64,000 nucleotides of DNA from CAZFLM01 sp964519955 (GTDB lineage: Bacteria; Armatimonadota; Chthonomonadetes; Chthonomonadales; CAJBBX01): assembly GCA_964519955.1 (NCBI GenBank), contig CAZFLM010000007.1, positions 62,001-126,000 of the forward strand, read 5' to 3'. Shown piece after piece: positions 45,498 through 53,697 of the stretch (position 1 is its first letter; each line of letters starts with the position of its first letter). The translations under genes and the position numbers were made by a program. The notes under the pieces are model-generated. The model had not been told where the DNA came from. It ran no database searches and saw only the letters and a list, made by a program, of their open reading frames with translations.

Positions 45498-46586
45498 GTG
45501 CTGACACTTCAACCCTTCATCGCGCCCCTGATTGCGCTCTCCTTGCTCGGCTGGCAAGACGCGGCGCCCAAACCTGCTGCCGGCCCGGCCCCCGCGGCCG
45601 CCAAGCCTGCCGTCGCCCAGAACTCGCGTCTGCCGGCGACAGTGCAGTACCGGCTCGCCAGCGGCCTCATCGTGCTCGACGCAGCCTTCGGCGCGGGCTT
45701 GCCTCGCCCAGCGGCACTCGACACCGGACTGCCGGCGCTCGTCATCGAGGCGGAGGCGGCGAAGAAGCTCTCGCTCAAGGCCGGCGACCCGCGCGATGTC
45801 GCGAGCCCATACGGCCCGCTGAAGCTCGCCGACCTTCCGCCGCACACGCTGCGCCTGGGCACGCTGTTCCTGGAGGGGATGCCGGTCTCGTCGGCCGAGC
45901 GCATGGGCGTCCTCTCCGGCCGCCACCCGCTGGAGACGCCCGACCTGTGGCTCGGCACGCCGCTCTTCGAGCTGCTGACGGTGACGATCGAGCCCGCCCG
46001 CTCCCAGCTTATCTTCTCCGCGGCCGACGCCCCGCTGCCTCCCAAGGCGCCCGCGGTGCCCTTCGAGGTGAAGGACGGCGCGATCACCGTCTCGGCCAAG
46101 GCGAACGGTAAGGCCTCCTTCACCGCGGTCATCGACACGTGCGCCTTCGGCCTGCTCCTGCCCACCTCCGTGGCCACTGAGCTGAAGCTGCAGCCGAGCG
46201 CCGTCGTGCCGGTCACGCTGCCGGACGGGAAGCCGGGCAAGGTGGCCGAGATCACACTCAAAGAACTCGCCATCGGCCCGATGAAGTACAAGGATGTGCG
46301 GGCGCTCTACGTCCTCGAAGGCAGCGCCGGCCCGATCGGCACCCACGGCATCATCGGCACCGACCTCCTCCTCCACAACCGCGTCACGTTCAGCTTCGCC
46401 CAGCACAAGCTGGCATTCGAGAAGCCTCGGCCGCCGGAGCCCGAGAAGGCGCCCAAGATCAAGCAGCCCAAGACGAAGCCCGATACCGCCAAGCCCGCGG
46501 CCGGCGGCACGAAGGCGGGCGCCGAGAAGAAGTCGGAACCCGAGAAGGTCACCCCGCCCGACACGACGTCAGGCGCCGGATCCTGA
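45498..46586 (+). CDS. retropepsin-like aspartyl protease-domain protein
   Basis: The protein has 362 residues. After a short hydrophobic leader (FIAPLIALSLLG) and a Pro/Ala linker come two aspartyl-protease lobes, each with a catalytic-type Asp: ALDTGLPALVI and VIDTCAFGLLLP, then GTHGIIGTDLLLHNRVTFSF, the conserved GxIGxxxL...DF-like ending. The tail (about 310-362) is Lys/Pro-rich and repetitive. The second Asp motif is DTC rather than DTG/DTS, so activity is not certain. The start follows from the -10 spacing; the longer frame begins inside the promoter. Confidence 0.8.
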   Translation: MLTLQPFIAPLIALSLLGWQDAAPKPAAGPAPAAAKPAVAQNSRLPATVQYRLASGLIVLDAAFGAGLPRPAALDTGLPALVIEAEAAKKLSLKAGDPRDVASPYGPLKLADLPPHTLRLGTLFLEGMPVSSAERMGVLSGRHPLETPDLWLGTPLFELLTVTIEPARSQLIFSAADAPLPPKAPAVPFEVKDGAITVSAKANGKASFTAVIDTCAFGLLLPTSVATELKLQPSAVVPVTLPDGKPGKVAEITLKELAIGPMKYKDVRALYVLEGSAGPIGTHGIIGTDLLLHNRVTFSFAQHKLAFEKPRPPEPEKAPKIKQPKTKPDTAKPAAGGTKAGAEKKSEPEKVTPPDTTSGAGS

Positions 46587-46690
46587 ACCCCCGGCCCCTC
46601 CGTGCCGTCATTGTTTGAGGGCGAGGGGTGAGACGTATGTTCTGGTGCGCCCGCCGCCGGCGGGCTGGCTGCGCGGGGGAGGGGGCACCG

Positions 46691-46720
46691 AACGGGCTGG
46701 TGCGCGATGTGGCCCGTTTT
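46691..46720 (+). terminator. short stem-loop with T-run
   Basis: AACGGGC (46691-46697) pairs with GCCCGTT (46712-46718), followed by TT; 7-bp stem, 14-nt loop, the best candidate to end the protease transcript. Confidence 0.4.
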
Positions 46721-46818
46721 GTGCATCGCCTGCTTTGGGAGCGGCATGCTCGGGCGTCGCATCGGCCCGCTGATGCCTCGCGAGCACCTGTCAGGAGTTC
46801 TGCGCCGCAGGAGCCATC

Positions 46819-46847
46819 TTGACGGCGGCGCATCGCCACCCTATAAT
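46819..46847 (+). promoter_or_regulatory. sigma70 promoter of the pseudopilin gene
   Basis: TTGACG (46819-46824), 17-nt spacer, TATAAT (46842-46847). The predicted start near 46854 leaves a leader of about 179 nt before the GTG at 47033. Confidence 0.7.
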
Positions 46848-46853
46848 CGCAGT

Positions 46854-47032
46854 GCGTGGCGCTAGAGGCCCGGGGTTGCGCGTCACCACCGCCGAGGCCG
46901 CCAGCATGGTGCGGGAGTCGCCTGCCGGATAGCGGCAGGCCGTGGACGGTAGCCTACCGGGCTCGGACTGGCATCGCCAACTGCTCGACGCGATGCGAAC
47001 CGGGCGCGGCCTGGTTCGGAAAGGACACCTCC
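46854..47032 (+). promoter_or_regulatory. long structured 5' leader of the pseudopilin gene
   Basis: This segment, 179 nt from the predicted start, contains two tight hairpins, GCCTGCC/GGCAGGC (from 46920) and CGGTA/TACCG, then a single-stranded run to AAAGGA before the GTG. No riboswitch class is recognised: the GEMM-type GCAAA core is absent. Its role is unknown. Confidence 0.45.
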
Positions 47033-47707
47033 GTGAGAAAGCCTACGCGTCGCGGCTTCACCCTGATCGAGCTTCTAGTTGTTATCGCGATCATCGGGAT
47101 TCTGGCGTCGATGCTCTTCCCGGTCTTCGCGCAAGCTCGCGAGAAGGCTCGCCAGATCGACTGCGTCTCCAACATGAAGCAGTTGGGTACGGCCATCCAG
47201 ATGTACATGATGGACTACGACAGCCAGTACCCGCCGCAGGACCACCTCTACATCGACACGTCCAGCGGCTCGCCCCCCTTCTGGATGGACGTTGCCTACG
47301 GCGTGCCGGACTGGTACAACAGCCCCTATGCCAACTGGGCATTCGCGATCTACACCTATGTGAAGGCGCCCGGCGTCTACGTATGCAAGTCCAGTCGAGG
47401 TTGGACCCAGAACTCGAACACATCGATGTACCCGCTGACCTACGTCTACAACGGGTTCGCCGCCGCACGATCGGACGCGTCGGTGCCCGAGGTCTCGCGG
47501 TTCATCCTGCTCTGGGACTACCGCTATGAGACCTCCTACGCCGTCGCCAACCCCGTGCCCGGCGGCTGGGCGTGGTACGAGGGCTGGGCGCCGCATCCGG
47601 CTCAGTACAACTGCCTGTATTTCGACACACACGTCAAGAACAAGCCGGAGATGCAGTTCCGGTCCGACATCACCGGCTTGCCGGCCAACAACCCGTTCGA
47701 GTTCTAG
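47033..47707 (+). CDS. type II pseudopilin-like protein (prepilin cleavage/methylation domain)
   Basis: This protein of about 224 residues starts at GTG with AAAGGA 7 nt upstream, giving VRKPTRRGFTLIELLVVIAI, then SMLFPVFAQAREKARQID. Peptidase cleavage is expected before the first Phe. The globular domain carries tyrosine-rich segments and ends with NCLYFDTHVKNKPEMQFRSD, a shortened form of the H-x-DG C-terminus seen in the gene at 30728. The two share the leader and helix but little of the globular part, as in families of pseudopilins with different loads. Confidence 0.88.
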   Translation: MRKPTRRGFTLIELLVVIAIIGILASMLFPVFAQAREKARQIDCVSNMKQLGTAIQMYMMDYDSQYPPQDHLYIDTSSGSPPFWMDVAYGVPDWYNSPYANWAFAIYTYVKAPGVYVCKSSRGWTQNSNTSMYPLTYVYNGFAAARSDASVPEVSRFILLWDYRYETSYAVANPVPGGWAWYEGWAPHPAQYNCLYFDTHVKNKPEMQFRSDITGLPANNPFEF

Positions 47708-47827
47708 TCGGCAGCCATGCCAGGGCCCGGCGACGCTTACCGCGGTCGCCTGGGCCTCCACGCGGGGTGGGACGCGCCCGGTCGCGCCACCCCGTTTGGC
47801 GCGCCTGCCGTTCACGGAGGAACCACG

Positions 47828-48589
47828 ATGAGCAGTGATACGCCCGGCGGCTCCCGCGAGACGCTGCGCGAGGGCTTCGCGGAGGTCCGCGACAAGATCG
47901 GCTCGGACATCTCGCGGTGGACCAAGGTGCGTCGAGCCATCTCCCTGGAGCGCCAGATCGACTGCGACGCGTGCTCGGGCGCCGGCAAGACGGCCTGCTC
48001 GGCATGCGCGGGCTCCGGCAAAGCGGCGGTGGCATCCGTCGCGGGCGAACCGACGCCTTGCGGCTCCTGCGGCGGCACCGGGTCGTTCACGTGCGTCGAG
48101 TGTTCCGGCAAGGGCAGGGTCGACAACCCGCACCGCAAGCGCACGATCATCCTGGCATGGGTTGGCGTCGCCTGCTGGGCGCTCGTGTTCTTGCTCTTCT
48201 ACATGCAGGAGCGCGACATCCTGCCCGGGTTCCGCGCCCAGGGCGGAGGCGCCATGGACTCGAGCCGCATCCACGGCGGCGGCATGCAGCGGCCGACCAA
48301 CCTGACGCCGGGTGGCGGCGCACAGCAGCCGATGGGCGCGCCTGGCAGCGCACAGGCGCCTATGGGTGGCGGATCGCAGCAGCCCGTTGGCGGGGGCTAT
48401 CAGGCGCCCGTGGGCGGAGGCTATCAAGCGCCGCGAGGCGGTGGGTACCAGGCGCCGGTGGGAGGCGGCATGCAGCAGCCCGTCGGGGGTGGCATGCAGC
48501 AGCCGGTGGGCGGAGGCTACCAGGCGCCGCGCGGGGGCGGATACCAGGCCCCACAAGGCGGGGGATACCAGCGGCCCGGCGGCTACTGA
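47828..48589 (+). CDS. DnaJ-type zinc-finger membrane protein with GGGYQAP repeats
   Basis: This protein of about 253 residues starts with a cytoplasmic segment, then four DnaJ cysteine-rich units (CDACSGAG, CSACAGSG, CGSCGGTG, CVECSGKG; about residues 46-100), one membrane helix (IILAWVGVACWALVFLLFYM) and a tail of a dozen or so GGGYQAP/GGGMQQP repeats. No J domain. In DnaJ such fingers bind unfolded protein or act in redox. The start at 47828 has GGAGG; the upstream frame is an artefact. The repeat tail would be periplasmic or exposed. Confidence 0.78.
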   Translation: MSSDTPGGSRETLREGFAEVRDKIGSDISRWTKVRRAISLERQIDCDACSGAGKTACSACAGSGKAAVASVAGEPTPCGSCGGTGSFTCVECSGKGRVDNPHRKRTIILAWVGVACWALVFLLFYMQERDILPGFRAQGGGAMDSSRIHGGGMQRPTNLTPGGGAQQPMGAPGSAQAPMGGGSQQPVGGGYQAPVGGGYQAPRGGGYQAPVGGGMQQPVGGGMQQPVGGGYQAPRGGGYQAPQGGGYQRPGGY

Positions 48590-48675
48590 TAGCAGAGGCA
48601 ATGCGGGATCGGCGGGGCGGGGGGAGCGTTTCCCTCCGCCTCGCTCGCAAGTAGGACATCCGAGCGAGGAACACC

Positions 48676-49392
48676 ATGCGAAGGACCAGTTGGCTGATCG
48701 TCGCCGCGTCGCTAGCGGCTGCAGCCTGCCCAGGCCAGCAGCGGGCCGCACAGACCCCGAAGCTCCCCGCGGGCTACTCGGTGCCGCAGATCGCCCGCTC
48801 GCCAGACGGTCGCTACGGCGTGCTGGTGCCCGACCTGAAGCACTACGACTGGGCCAAGGAACAGAACAGGCTCGTCGACCTGCGCACCGGGCGCGTCCTG
48901 GCCGTCATCCACGCACACAGCGGTGCCGTCGGCGCGAACCACGTGGACATCGAGAAGGGCAACTGGTCACCCGACGGCTCGCTGTTCCTCTGGCGCGTCG
49001 CCGGCAAGTGGTGCCCCACCGCCCTGGTGCTGCTCAAGGTCGATGGCGGCAAGGTCGCCTGGCAGCTCGACGTTCTCGATGCCGCCCAGCAGGCCATCCT
49101 CACGCGCACGAGGAAGGCCAAGCCGGGCAGCTACCGTGCGGCGGTGAAGCAGAACGAGGGCAACGGCCCCGTCTATCCGGACGGCTTCACGGTAGATGTG
49201 ACGGTGAACGTCGAGCCGGGCCAGCCGCTGAAGCTCCCGCTGAAAGTGACCGCGACGCTCACCTCGAACCCGAAGATGATCCCCGACTACCCGAAGGCCG
49301 CGCAGCTCGACTCGGTGCTAAGCGGTGCGGTATCGGCCGACGGCAAGTTCAGAGTAGCGGCGTTCTGCCTGACGAAGCCGCAGGAGGAGTAG
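48676..49392 (+). CDS. secreted protein of unknown function
   Basis: The 238-residue protein has an N-terminal signal (LIVAASLAAAACPGQ, possible lipobox AAAC) followed by a domain with YSVPQIARSPDGRYGVLVPDL, VDLRTGRVLAVIHAHSG, IEKGNWSPDGSLFLWRV and a C-terminal beta part (PVYPDGFTVDVTVNVEPGQPL). The SPDGR and SPDGS phrases resemble WD40/TolB-type repeat turns, so a small propeller-like protein is likely. Function unknown. AGGA lies 8 nt before the ATG. Confidence 0.65.
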   Translation: MRRTSWLIVAASLAAAACPGQQRAAQTPKLPAGYSVPQIARSPDGRYGVLVPDLKHYDWAKEQNRLVDLRTGRVLAVIHAHSGAVGANHVDIEKGNWSPDGSLFLWRVAGKWCPTALVLLKVDGGKVAWQLDVLDAAQQAILTRTRKAKPGSYRAAVKQNEGNGPVYPDGFTVDVTVNVEPGQPLKLPLKVTATLTSNPKMIPDYPKAAQLDSVLSGAVSADGKFRVAAFCLTKPQEE

Positions 49393-49425
49393 GTCCGACG
49401 GACACTCCGTGGCGGAGGATCGCGT

Positions 49426-49620
49426 GTGAAGCGGAGGAAGCTAGTAGCGCATCTTCGGGCGAATGGATGCCGGCCGCTGCGCGAAGGCGGCCGGCACACT
49501 GTGTTCCTGAACCCCGCTGGTAACCTGACCGCCCCGGTGCCGCGGCATGCCGAGATCGCGCGCGGCCTCTCGATCAGGATATGCCGGGAACTCGGCGTTC
49601 CCGATCCGCCGAGCGCCTAG
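49426..49620 (+). CDS. hicA: HicA-type toxin (mRNA interferase)
   Basis: This 64-residue HicA family member reads KRRKLVAHLRANGCRPLREGGRHTVFLNP, keeping the helix, the Gly-rich turn and the catalytic-type His followed by the T/V strand, then VPRHAEIARGLSIRICRELGV. It would cleave mRNA independently of ribosomes. GTG start with GGAGG 7 nt upstream. Unlike ordinary tandem hicAB, its partner is on the other strand and the two end on a shared CTAG. Confidence 0.85.
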   Translation: MKRRKLVAHLRANGCRPLREGGRHTVFLNPAGNLTAPVPRHAEIARGLSIRICRELGVPDPPSA

Positions 49621-49838
49621 CCGACCAGCGTCAGGGACTCGACTGACGCGCCGGCGCCAAGCTGCGCGAGCGCGAGTTGCCGCCGCGCTGCCATCAGTTC
49701 CCGCAACGCGTCCAGCACGTTCTCGCGCGCCTCCTCCTTCGTCCTCCCCTGGGAGAACGCACCAGGTACCTCCGGGATCGTGGCGATCCACCAGCCGTCT
49801 TGGTCCTGGTCGTAGATGATGCTCAGTTCAGGCGTCAT
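49617..49838 (-). CDS. hicB: HicB-type antitoxin
   Basis: This 73-residue protein matches the degraded-RNase-H-fold HicB: LSIIYDQDQDGWWIATIPEVPGAFSQGRTKEEARENVLDAL. A short C-terminal extension replaces the DNA-binding part seen in longer HicB, so self-regulation may be weak. GGGGG sits 9 nt before the ATG. It runs tail to tail with hicA and the two stop codons overlap (49617-49620, CTAG). Because the promoters are separate, toxin and antitoxin would not be made from one message. Confidence 0.85.
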   Translation of the reverse strand: MTPELSIIYDQDQDGWWIATIPEVPGAFSQGRTKEEARENVLDALRELMAARRQLALAQLGAGASVESLTLVG

Positions 49839-49894
49839 ATGGCTGCCCCCTCAGGCCAATGATACAACAGATCCGCACACTCGTCACGGCCGCT

Positions 49895-52369
49895 CTACTT
49901 CACCCGCCACTCCAGCACACCGCCGGACACGCCCGCCTGGAGTTGGACTTCCATCCGCAGCTTCGTCGTCTGCACCGCGTCGAAGGTCACCTCGTTGAAC
50001 TGGTCCTTCGCCACCCCGAACTGCGAGGCGTTCGCCGCCGGCTTCCAGTCCTTGCCATCCCAGTAGAGCAGGCGCCAGGACGCCGGCACGCGGCACGAAC
50101 CGACGCCCTCGTCGTCGAACCAGTAGACCGCGGCCGAGGACACCTTGCGCGCCTTGGGATAGGTCACCTGCAGCCACTCGGCCTTGCCCAGGTGGTCCCA
50201 CCACGTGAAGCGCGGGATGGACTGGTCGCCGGAGTTCGCCGGCACGATCCCGTCCATCGCGGCGTCCAGCGTGTCGGTGGTCCAGCAGTGCGACGCCTCC
50301 ACCTTCGCGTCGGGCACCAGGGCGGCAACCCACTCGTTCGCGTCCGGACCATCGCCGATCTGCGGGAATGCGGACAGCCGCAGCCGGGCGCAGCCCATCG
50401 GGATCAGCTCCACGTCGACGGTCGGCTCGCTCGACTTGATCGGGCCGGCCTGCACCTCCTGGATGATGCCGTTCTTCTCCAGGCCCCAGCCGGGGATCTT
50501 CCTCGCCTTGGCCTTCAGCACGATGGGCGCGGCGTCCGGAGTGAATGGCTGCCCGGCGACCTCGCGCGTCGTTTTGGCCACCGTCACCGAGGCGGCGGGC
50601 TGCTCGGGGTCGATCACGAGGCCGTAGTTCCAGGCGGTCGTCGGGAAGACCCGATAGCCGGGCCACTTCGGGTCGTCGCCGTACTTGTCCCACTTCTCGC
50701 CGATCTTCAGCGAGTAGGTGAGGGGCCCCCGGTTGACGGACACCGTGTTGCGGTTCTGGTCCCATACGGTCGCCGTGATGGCCATCGGCAGCGTCAGCAC
50801 GACCATATCGCCCGCCTTCCACGTGCGGGTGTAGATCAGCCAGCCCTTCAGGTCGGCGGCTCCGCCGGCTCCGGCGATCCGGCCGTTGATGGTGACCTTC
50901 GGCGCGGCGCACCAGCCGGGCACCCGCAGGTAGAGCGGGAACTCGGCGGGGCTCTCGGGATCGATGCTGAACGTCACGGTGTCGCGGAACGGGTAGCCGG
51001 TCTTCTCGACGATGCGCACCTTCACCCCGGCCGCCGCCTTGGCGGTCACCTCGCACGGCGCGTAGAGCACCGCCGCCAGGCCGTTGTCTGGCGCGGCCAT
51101 CCAGAGATGCTCCGTGTAGTAGGGCCAACCGAAGACCACGTTGTGCTGGCAGCAGCGGTACTGCGCGAACGGGGTGTAGGAGAACATGTCACCCCCGTTC
51201 TGGATCATCGGGGCTTTGCTCTTGCTGTCGAGCTGCGGCTGGTTCGGGCTGGTGAGGTAGTGCAGGCCCTTGAAGTCCGGCGTCTGCGCGGCGGGGAGCG
51301 AGTTGAACGCGGCATCCTCGCACCGGTCCGCCCAGATCGGGTCGCCGGTGATGGCCGTCAGCATCTCGCAGCTATACATCATCTCGACGATGGCGCACGT
51401 CTCGGCGCCCTGCCTCGGTCCCGTATAGCCCGGCCGCGCGTTCTCGTCAGCCCCGTAGAGCCCGCCCGGCACCTGGCCATACTCGCCGCGCATCGTCCGG
51501 TAGTTGCGCTCCGCCGCCTCCATGTCGAGCCCGTTGCGCGTCTGCTGGAACCACTGCGCGGGCTCTCGGAAGCACTGGGCGAAGTTGACGCCGTGGTAGC
51601 CGAACGGCATGATCCCCTTCACCCAGTCGTCCGTATGCTCGTGGTTCAACTTCGCCACGTCCAGCAGCCACGCCTCGCCGGTCTGGTTGTAGAGCCAGTG
51701 GATGATATCGAGGTTGTCGCCGCCGCGGATCTTCTGCCAGCTCCCGGGCAGCACGCGCTCGGCGGGCAAGGTCTGCATCCACTTGAAGTAGCGCAGCATG
51801 AACGGGATGACGCGCTCGTCGCCGGTCGCCTCGTAGTGAGTGCGCAGCGCGTAGAGGGCCAGCATGTTCGGCCAGAGGTCGGGCGAGGCCAGGTTGCTCT
51901 CGGGGCCGAAGTAGCCGTCCGGCCGCTGCGACGCCAGGATCGCGTCGATCCACCTGCGCGCCTCGGTGATGATGGTCTTGTTGTCCAGCACATAGCCGAG
52001 GCTCGTGAACCCCTTGAGCCAGTACGGCAGCTCCTCCCAGCCGCTCTGCCCCGCGCCCTTCGGGTTCACCCAGGCGTTGTTCTCGAACTTGCACCAGGGG
52101 CTGATCTCGGTGAGCTTGCCGGACATGCCCTCCGCCATCAGGTCGAGCTGCCCCTTGAGCCAGCCCTGCGCGCGCACGCTGCCCGTCGGCAGCTTGACGA
52201 GGGCGCTCGCCACGAGCGGCTGCCGGTTCGCCCTGTAGAGCGTGTTGGATGAGTTCCGTGACACGGTGGGCCTCGCGGTGAAGCGATAGTTGACCTGGGC
52301 GCCGGCCTGGCAGGCTGCGGCGATGGTCAGGACGATGACGAGCACCGCAATGCGACGGGCGATGGGCAT
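49895..52369 (-). CDS. secreted GH127-type beta-L-arabinofuranosidase (DUF1680)
   Basis: The 824-residue enzyme removes terminal beta-L-arabinofuranose, as in hydroxyproline arabinans. Signal peptide (IAVLVIVLTIAAACQAGA), then an (alpha/alpha)6 barrel with HWLYNQTGEAWLLD and the metal/nucleophile set of HypBA1: Glu323-Thr-Cys325 (QGAETCAIVE) and Cys406-Cys407 (RCCQHN), equivalent to E338, C340, C417 and C418. A C-terminal discoidin-like domain follows (about 660-824). AGGAGG precedes the ATG at 52369. Activity on arabinan is inferred from the intact site. Confidence 0.9.
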   Translation of the reverse strand: MPIARRIAVLVIVLTIAAACQAGAQVNYRFTARPTVSRNSSNTLYRANRQPLVASALVKLPTGSVRAQGWLKGQLDLMAEGMSGKLTEISPWCKFENNAWVNPKGAGQSGWEELPYWLKGFTSLGYVLDNKTIITEARRWIDAILASQRPDGYFGPESNLASPDLWPNMLALYALRTHYEATGDERVIPFMLRYFKWMQTLPAERVLPGSWQKIRGGDNLDIIHWLYNQTGEAWLLDVAKLNHEHTDDWVKGIMPFGYHGVNFAQCFREPAQWFQQTRNGLDMEAAERNYRTMRGEYGQVPGGLYGADENARPGYTGPRQGAETCAIVEMMYSCEMLTAITGDPIWADRCEDAAFNSLPAAQTPDFKGLHYLTSPNQPQLDSKSKAPMIQNGGDMFSYTPFAQYRCCQHNVVFGWPYYTEHLWMAAPDNGLAAVLYAPCEVTAKAAAGVKVRIVEKTGYPFRDTVTFSIDPESPAEFPLYLRVPGWCAAPKVTINGRIAGAGGAADLKGWLIYTRTWKAGDMVVLTLPMAITATVWDQNRNTVSVNRGPLTYSLKIGEKWDKYGDDPKWPGYRVFPTTAWNYGLVIDPEQPAASVTVAKTTREVAGQPFTPDAAPIVLKAKARKIPGWGLEKNGIIQEVQAGPIKSSEPTVDVELIPMGCARLRLSAFPQIGDGPDANEWVAALVPDAKVEASHCWTTDTLDAAMDGIVPANSGDQSIPRFTWWDHLGKAEWLQVTYPKARKVSSAAVYWFDDEGVGSCRVPASWRLLYWDGKDWKPAANASQFGVAKDQFNEVTFDAVQTTKLRMEVQLQAGVSGGVLEWRVK

Positions 52370-52565
52370 GTGGGCGGACCTCCTGTTGGCTTGCGACTGA
52401 CTGTACGCCGAGAAGCAGGCGGTTCCCTGCAGGAGGAGGAGGCAGTGGAGCATCGGTGCCAAGGGAGAAGGAGGGAACGCCACGAGCCGGAGCGAACGGA
52501 GATCGCAGTCCTACAACGCGTTCCATGGTGGCATCTGGTCGATACTCGCTGGCAGGAGGACTTCT

Positions 52566-53546
52566 ATGATCACCCGCAGACCGGTCGCGCGAACGCGAGC
52601 GGTCTGGCTGCTCGCCCTCGCCGGGTGCCTGCTCTGCCTCGCCAGCGCAGCCTCTGCAGACGACACGCTGATCGCGCGGGCCAAGCGCGTCTACAGCCCC
52701 ATTGTCTGGGACAGCTACTTCTGGCTGACCGACACGAAGCTGCTGCTCTTCCGTGGCTCGCGGCCCGATGGCTACACGTACATCATCCGCGACACCACAA
52801 CCGGCCACGAGCGGGTTTCACGGGTGCTGACGAAGCACTACGAGGACTGGAACCACGACCACCCTACCGCCTCGCCAGATGGGAGGCGGCTGCTCTGGTA
52901 CAACCCGGGAGACGACGGCGATCACGGGGTGGTGGCCGATCTGGCGACGAACCGCCGCACCGAGGCCCTCGTCGGCAACTGCCACGAGCAGTCGTACTGG
53001 ATGCCGGACAGCAGACGATGGCTCGACTGCACCGGCCTCCCCTACGGCACCGCGGCCATTCGCTGGGCCGATGCCCCGGATCGCAAGCGCACGATGCAGG
53101 TTCCCCCGCCTCTCCAGGAGTTGTGGGGCTCGTATAACACTCGGGTCGTCAGCAAGGACACGGTTGTCACAGTCGAGGCCACACCCTACCGTCACCCGAC
53201 CGCTGTCGAGGTAGCAGTTGCCAGGCTGGCCAGCACGGTGCGGATGGTCCGGCACACCAAGTACCGCATTCGTCTGACCGGCGAGGTGTATGGATACGAC
53301 CTATCGCCGGACGGGAGGCGGATCGCATGGACGCTCACGTCGGACCTGCCGGGCGGGTGTCGCCGCTGCAGCGTGTGGATCACGAGCGTGGACGGAACCC
53401 ACCGGCGCGAGGTGGGGCACGTGGACATCGAGCCGAAGGACAGTGACGACGGCAGGTTCGACGCGGTGGCTGCGGAGTGGCTGCCGAGCGGCAAGGGCCT
53501 GGGCCTGTGCTTCCGAGAGGCGCTCTACACGCTGCGGCTGAAGTGA
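52566..53546 (+). CDS. secreted TolB/WD40-like propeller protein
   Basis: The 326-residue protein has a signal peptide (WLLALAGCLLCLASAASA) and several propeller blades with turn phrases HPTASPDGRRLLWYNPGDDG, WMPDSRRWLDC, GYDLSPDGRRIAWTLTSD and WLPSGKGLGLCF. The pattern SPDGRRIAW is that of TolB/DPP-IV-type beta-propellers. There is no catalytic domain, so a binding or scaffold role is likely. AGGAGGA lies before the ATG. Divergent from the GH127 gene, whose expression may be linked. Confidence 0.75.
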   Translation: MITRRPVARTRAVWLLALAGCLLCLASAASADDTLIARAKRVYSPIVWDSYFWLTDTKLLLFRGSRPDGYTYIIRDTTTGHERVSRVLTKHYEDWNHDHPTASPDGRRLLWYNPGDDGDHGVVADLATNRRTEALVGNCHEQSYWMPDSRRWLDCTGLPYGTAAIRWADAPDRKRTMQVPPPLQELWGSYNTRVVSKDTVVTVEATPYRHPTAVEVAVARLASTVRMVRHTKYRIRLTGEVYGYDLSPDGRRIAWTLTSDLPGGCRRCSVWITSVDGTHRREVGHVDIEPKDSDDGRFDAVAAEWLPSGKGLGLCFREALYTLRLK

Positions 53547-53650
53547 GGCGGGCGCGACACGCTGCCGGCGCCCGACCCGGTGTCGGCAGCCCATCGGTGC
53601 AGCTCGTCCGGCTCAGGCATCCATGCCGTCTGTCGGACAAGCCCAACGGA

Positions 53651-53676
53651 GAGTGAGACGGGCGTCCGTGCCCGTC
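53651..53676 (+). repeat. dispersed 39-bp-family hairpin repeat (partial)
   Basis: GAGTGAGACGGGCGTCCGTG followed by CCCGTC; contains GACGGGC/GCCCGTC. It lies in the gap between convergent genes. Confidence 0.6.
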
Positions 53677-53697
53677 ATCGGCGCCGCGCCCCTGCCG

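Noticed and set aside
46854..47032. c-di-GMP (GEMM) riboswitch
   Set aside because: The GCAAA core and tetraloop receptor are not present. Kept only as an unclassified leader.
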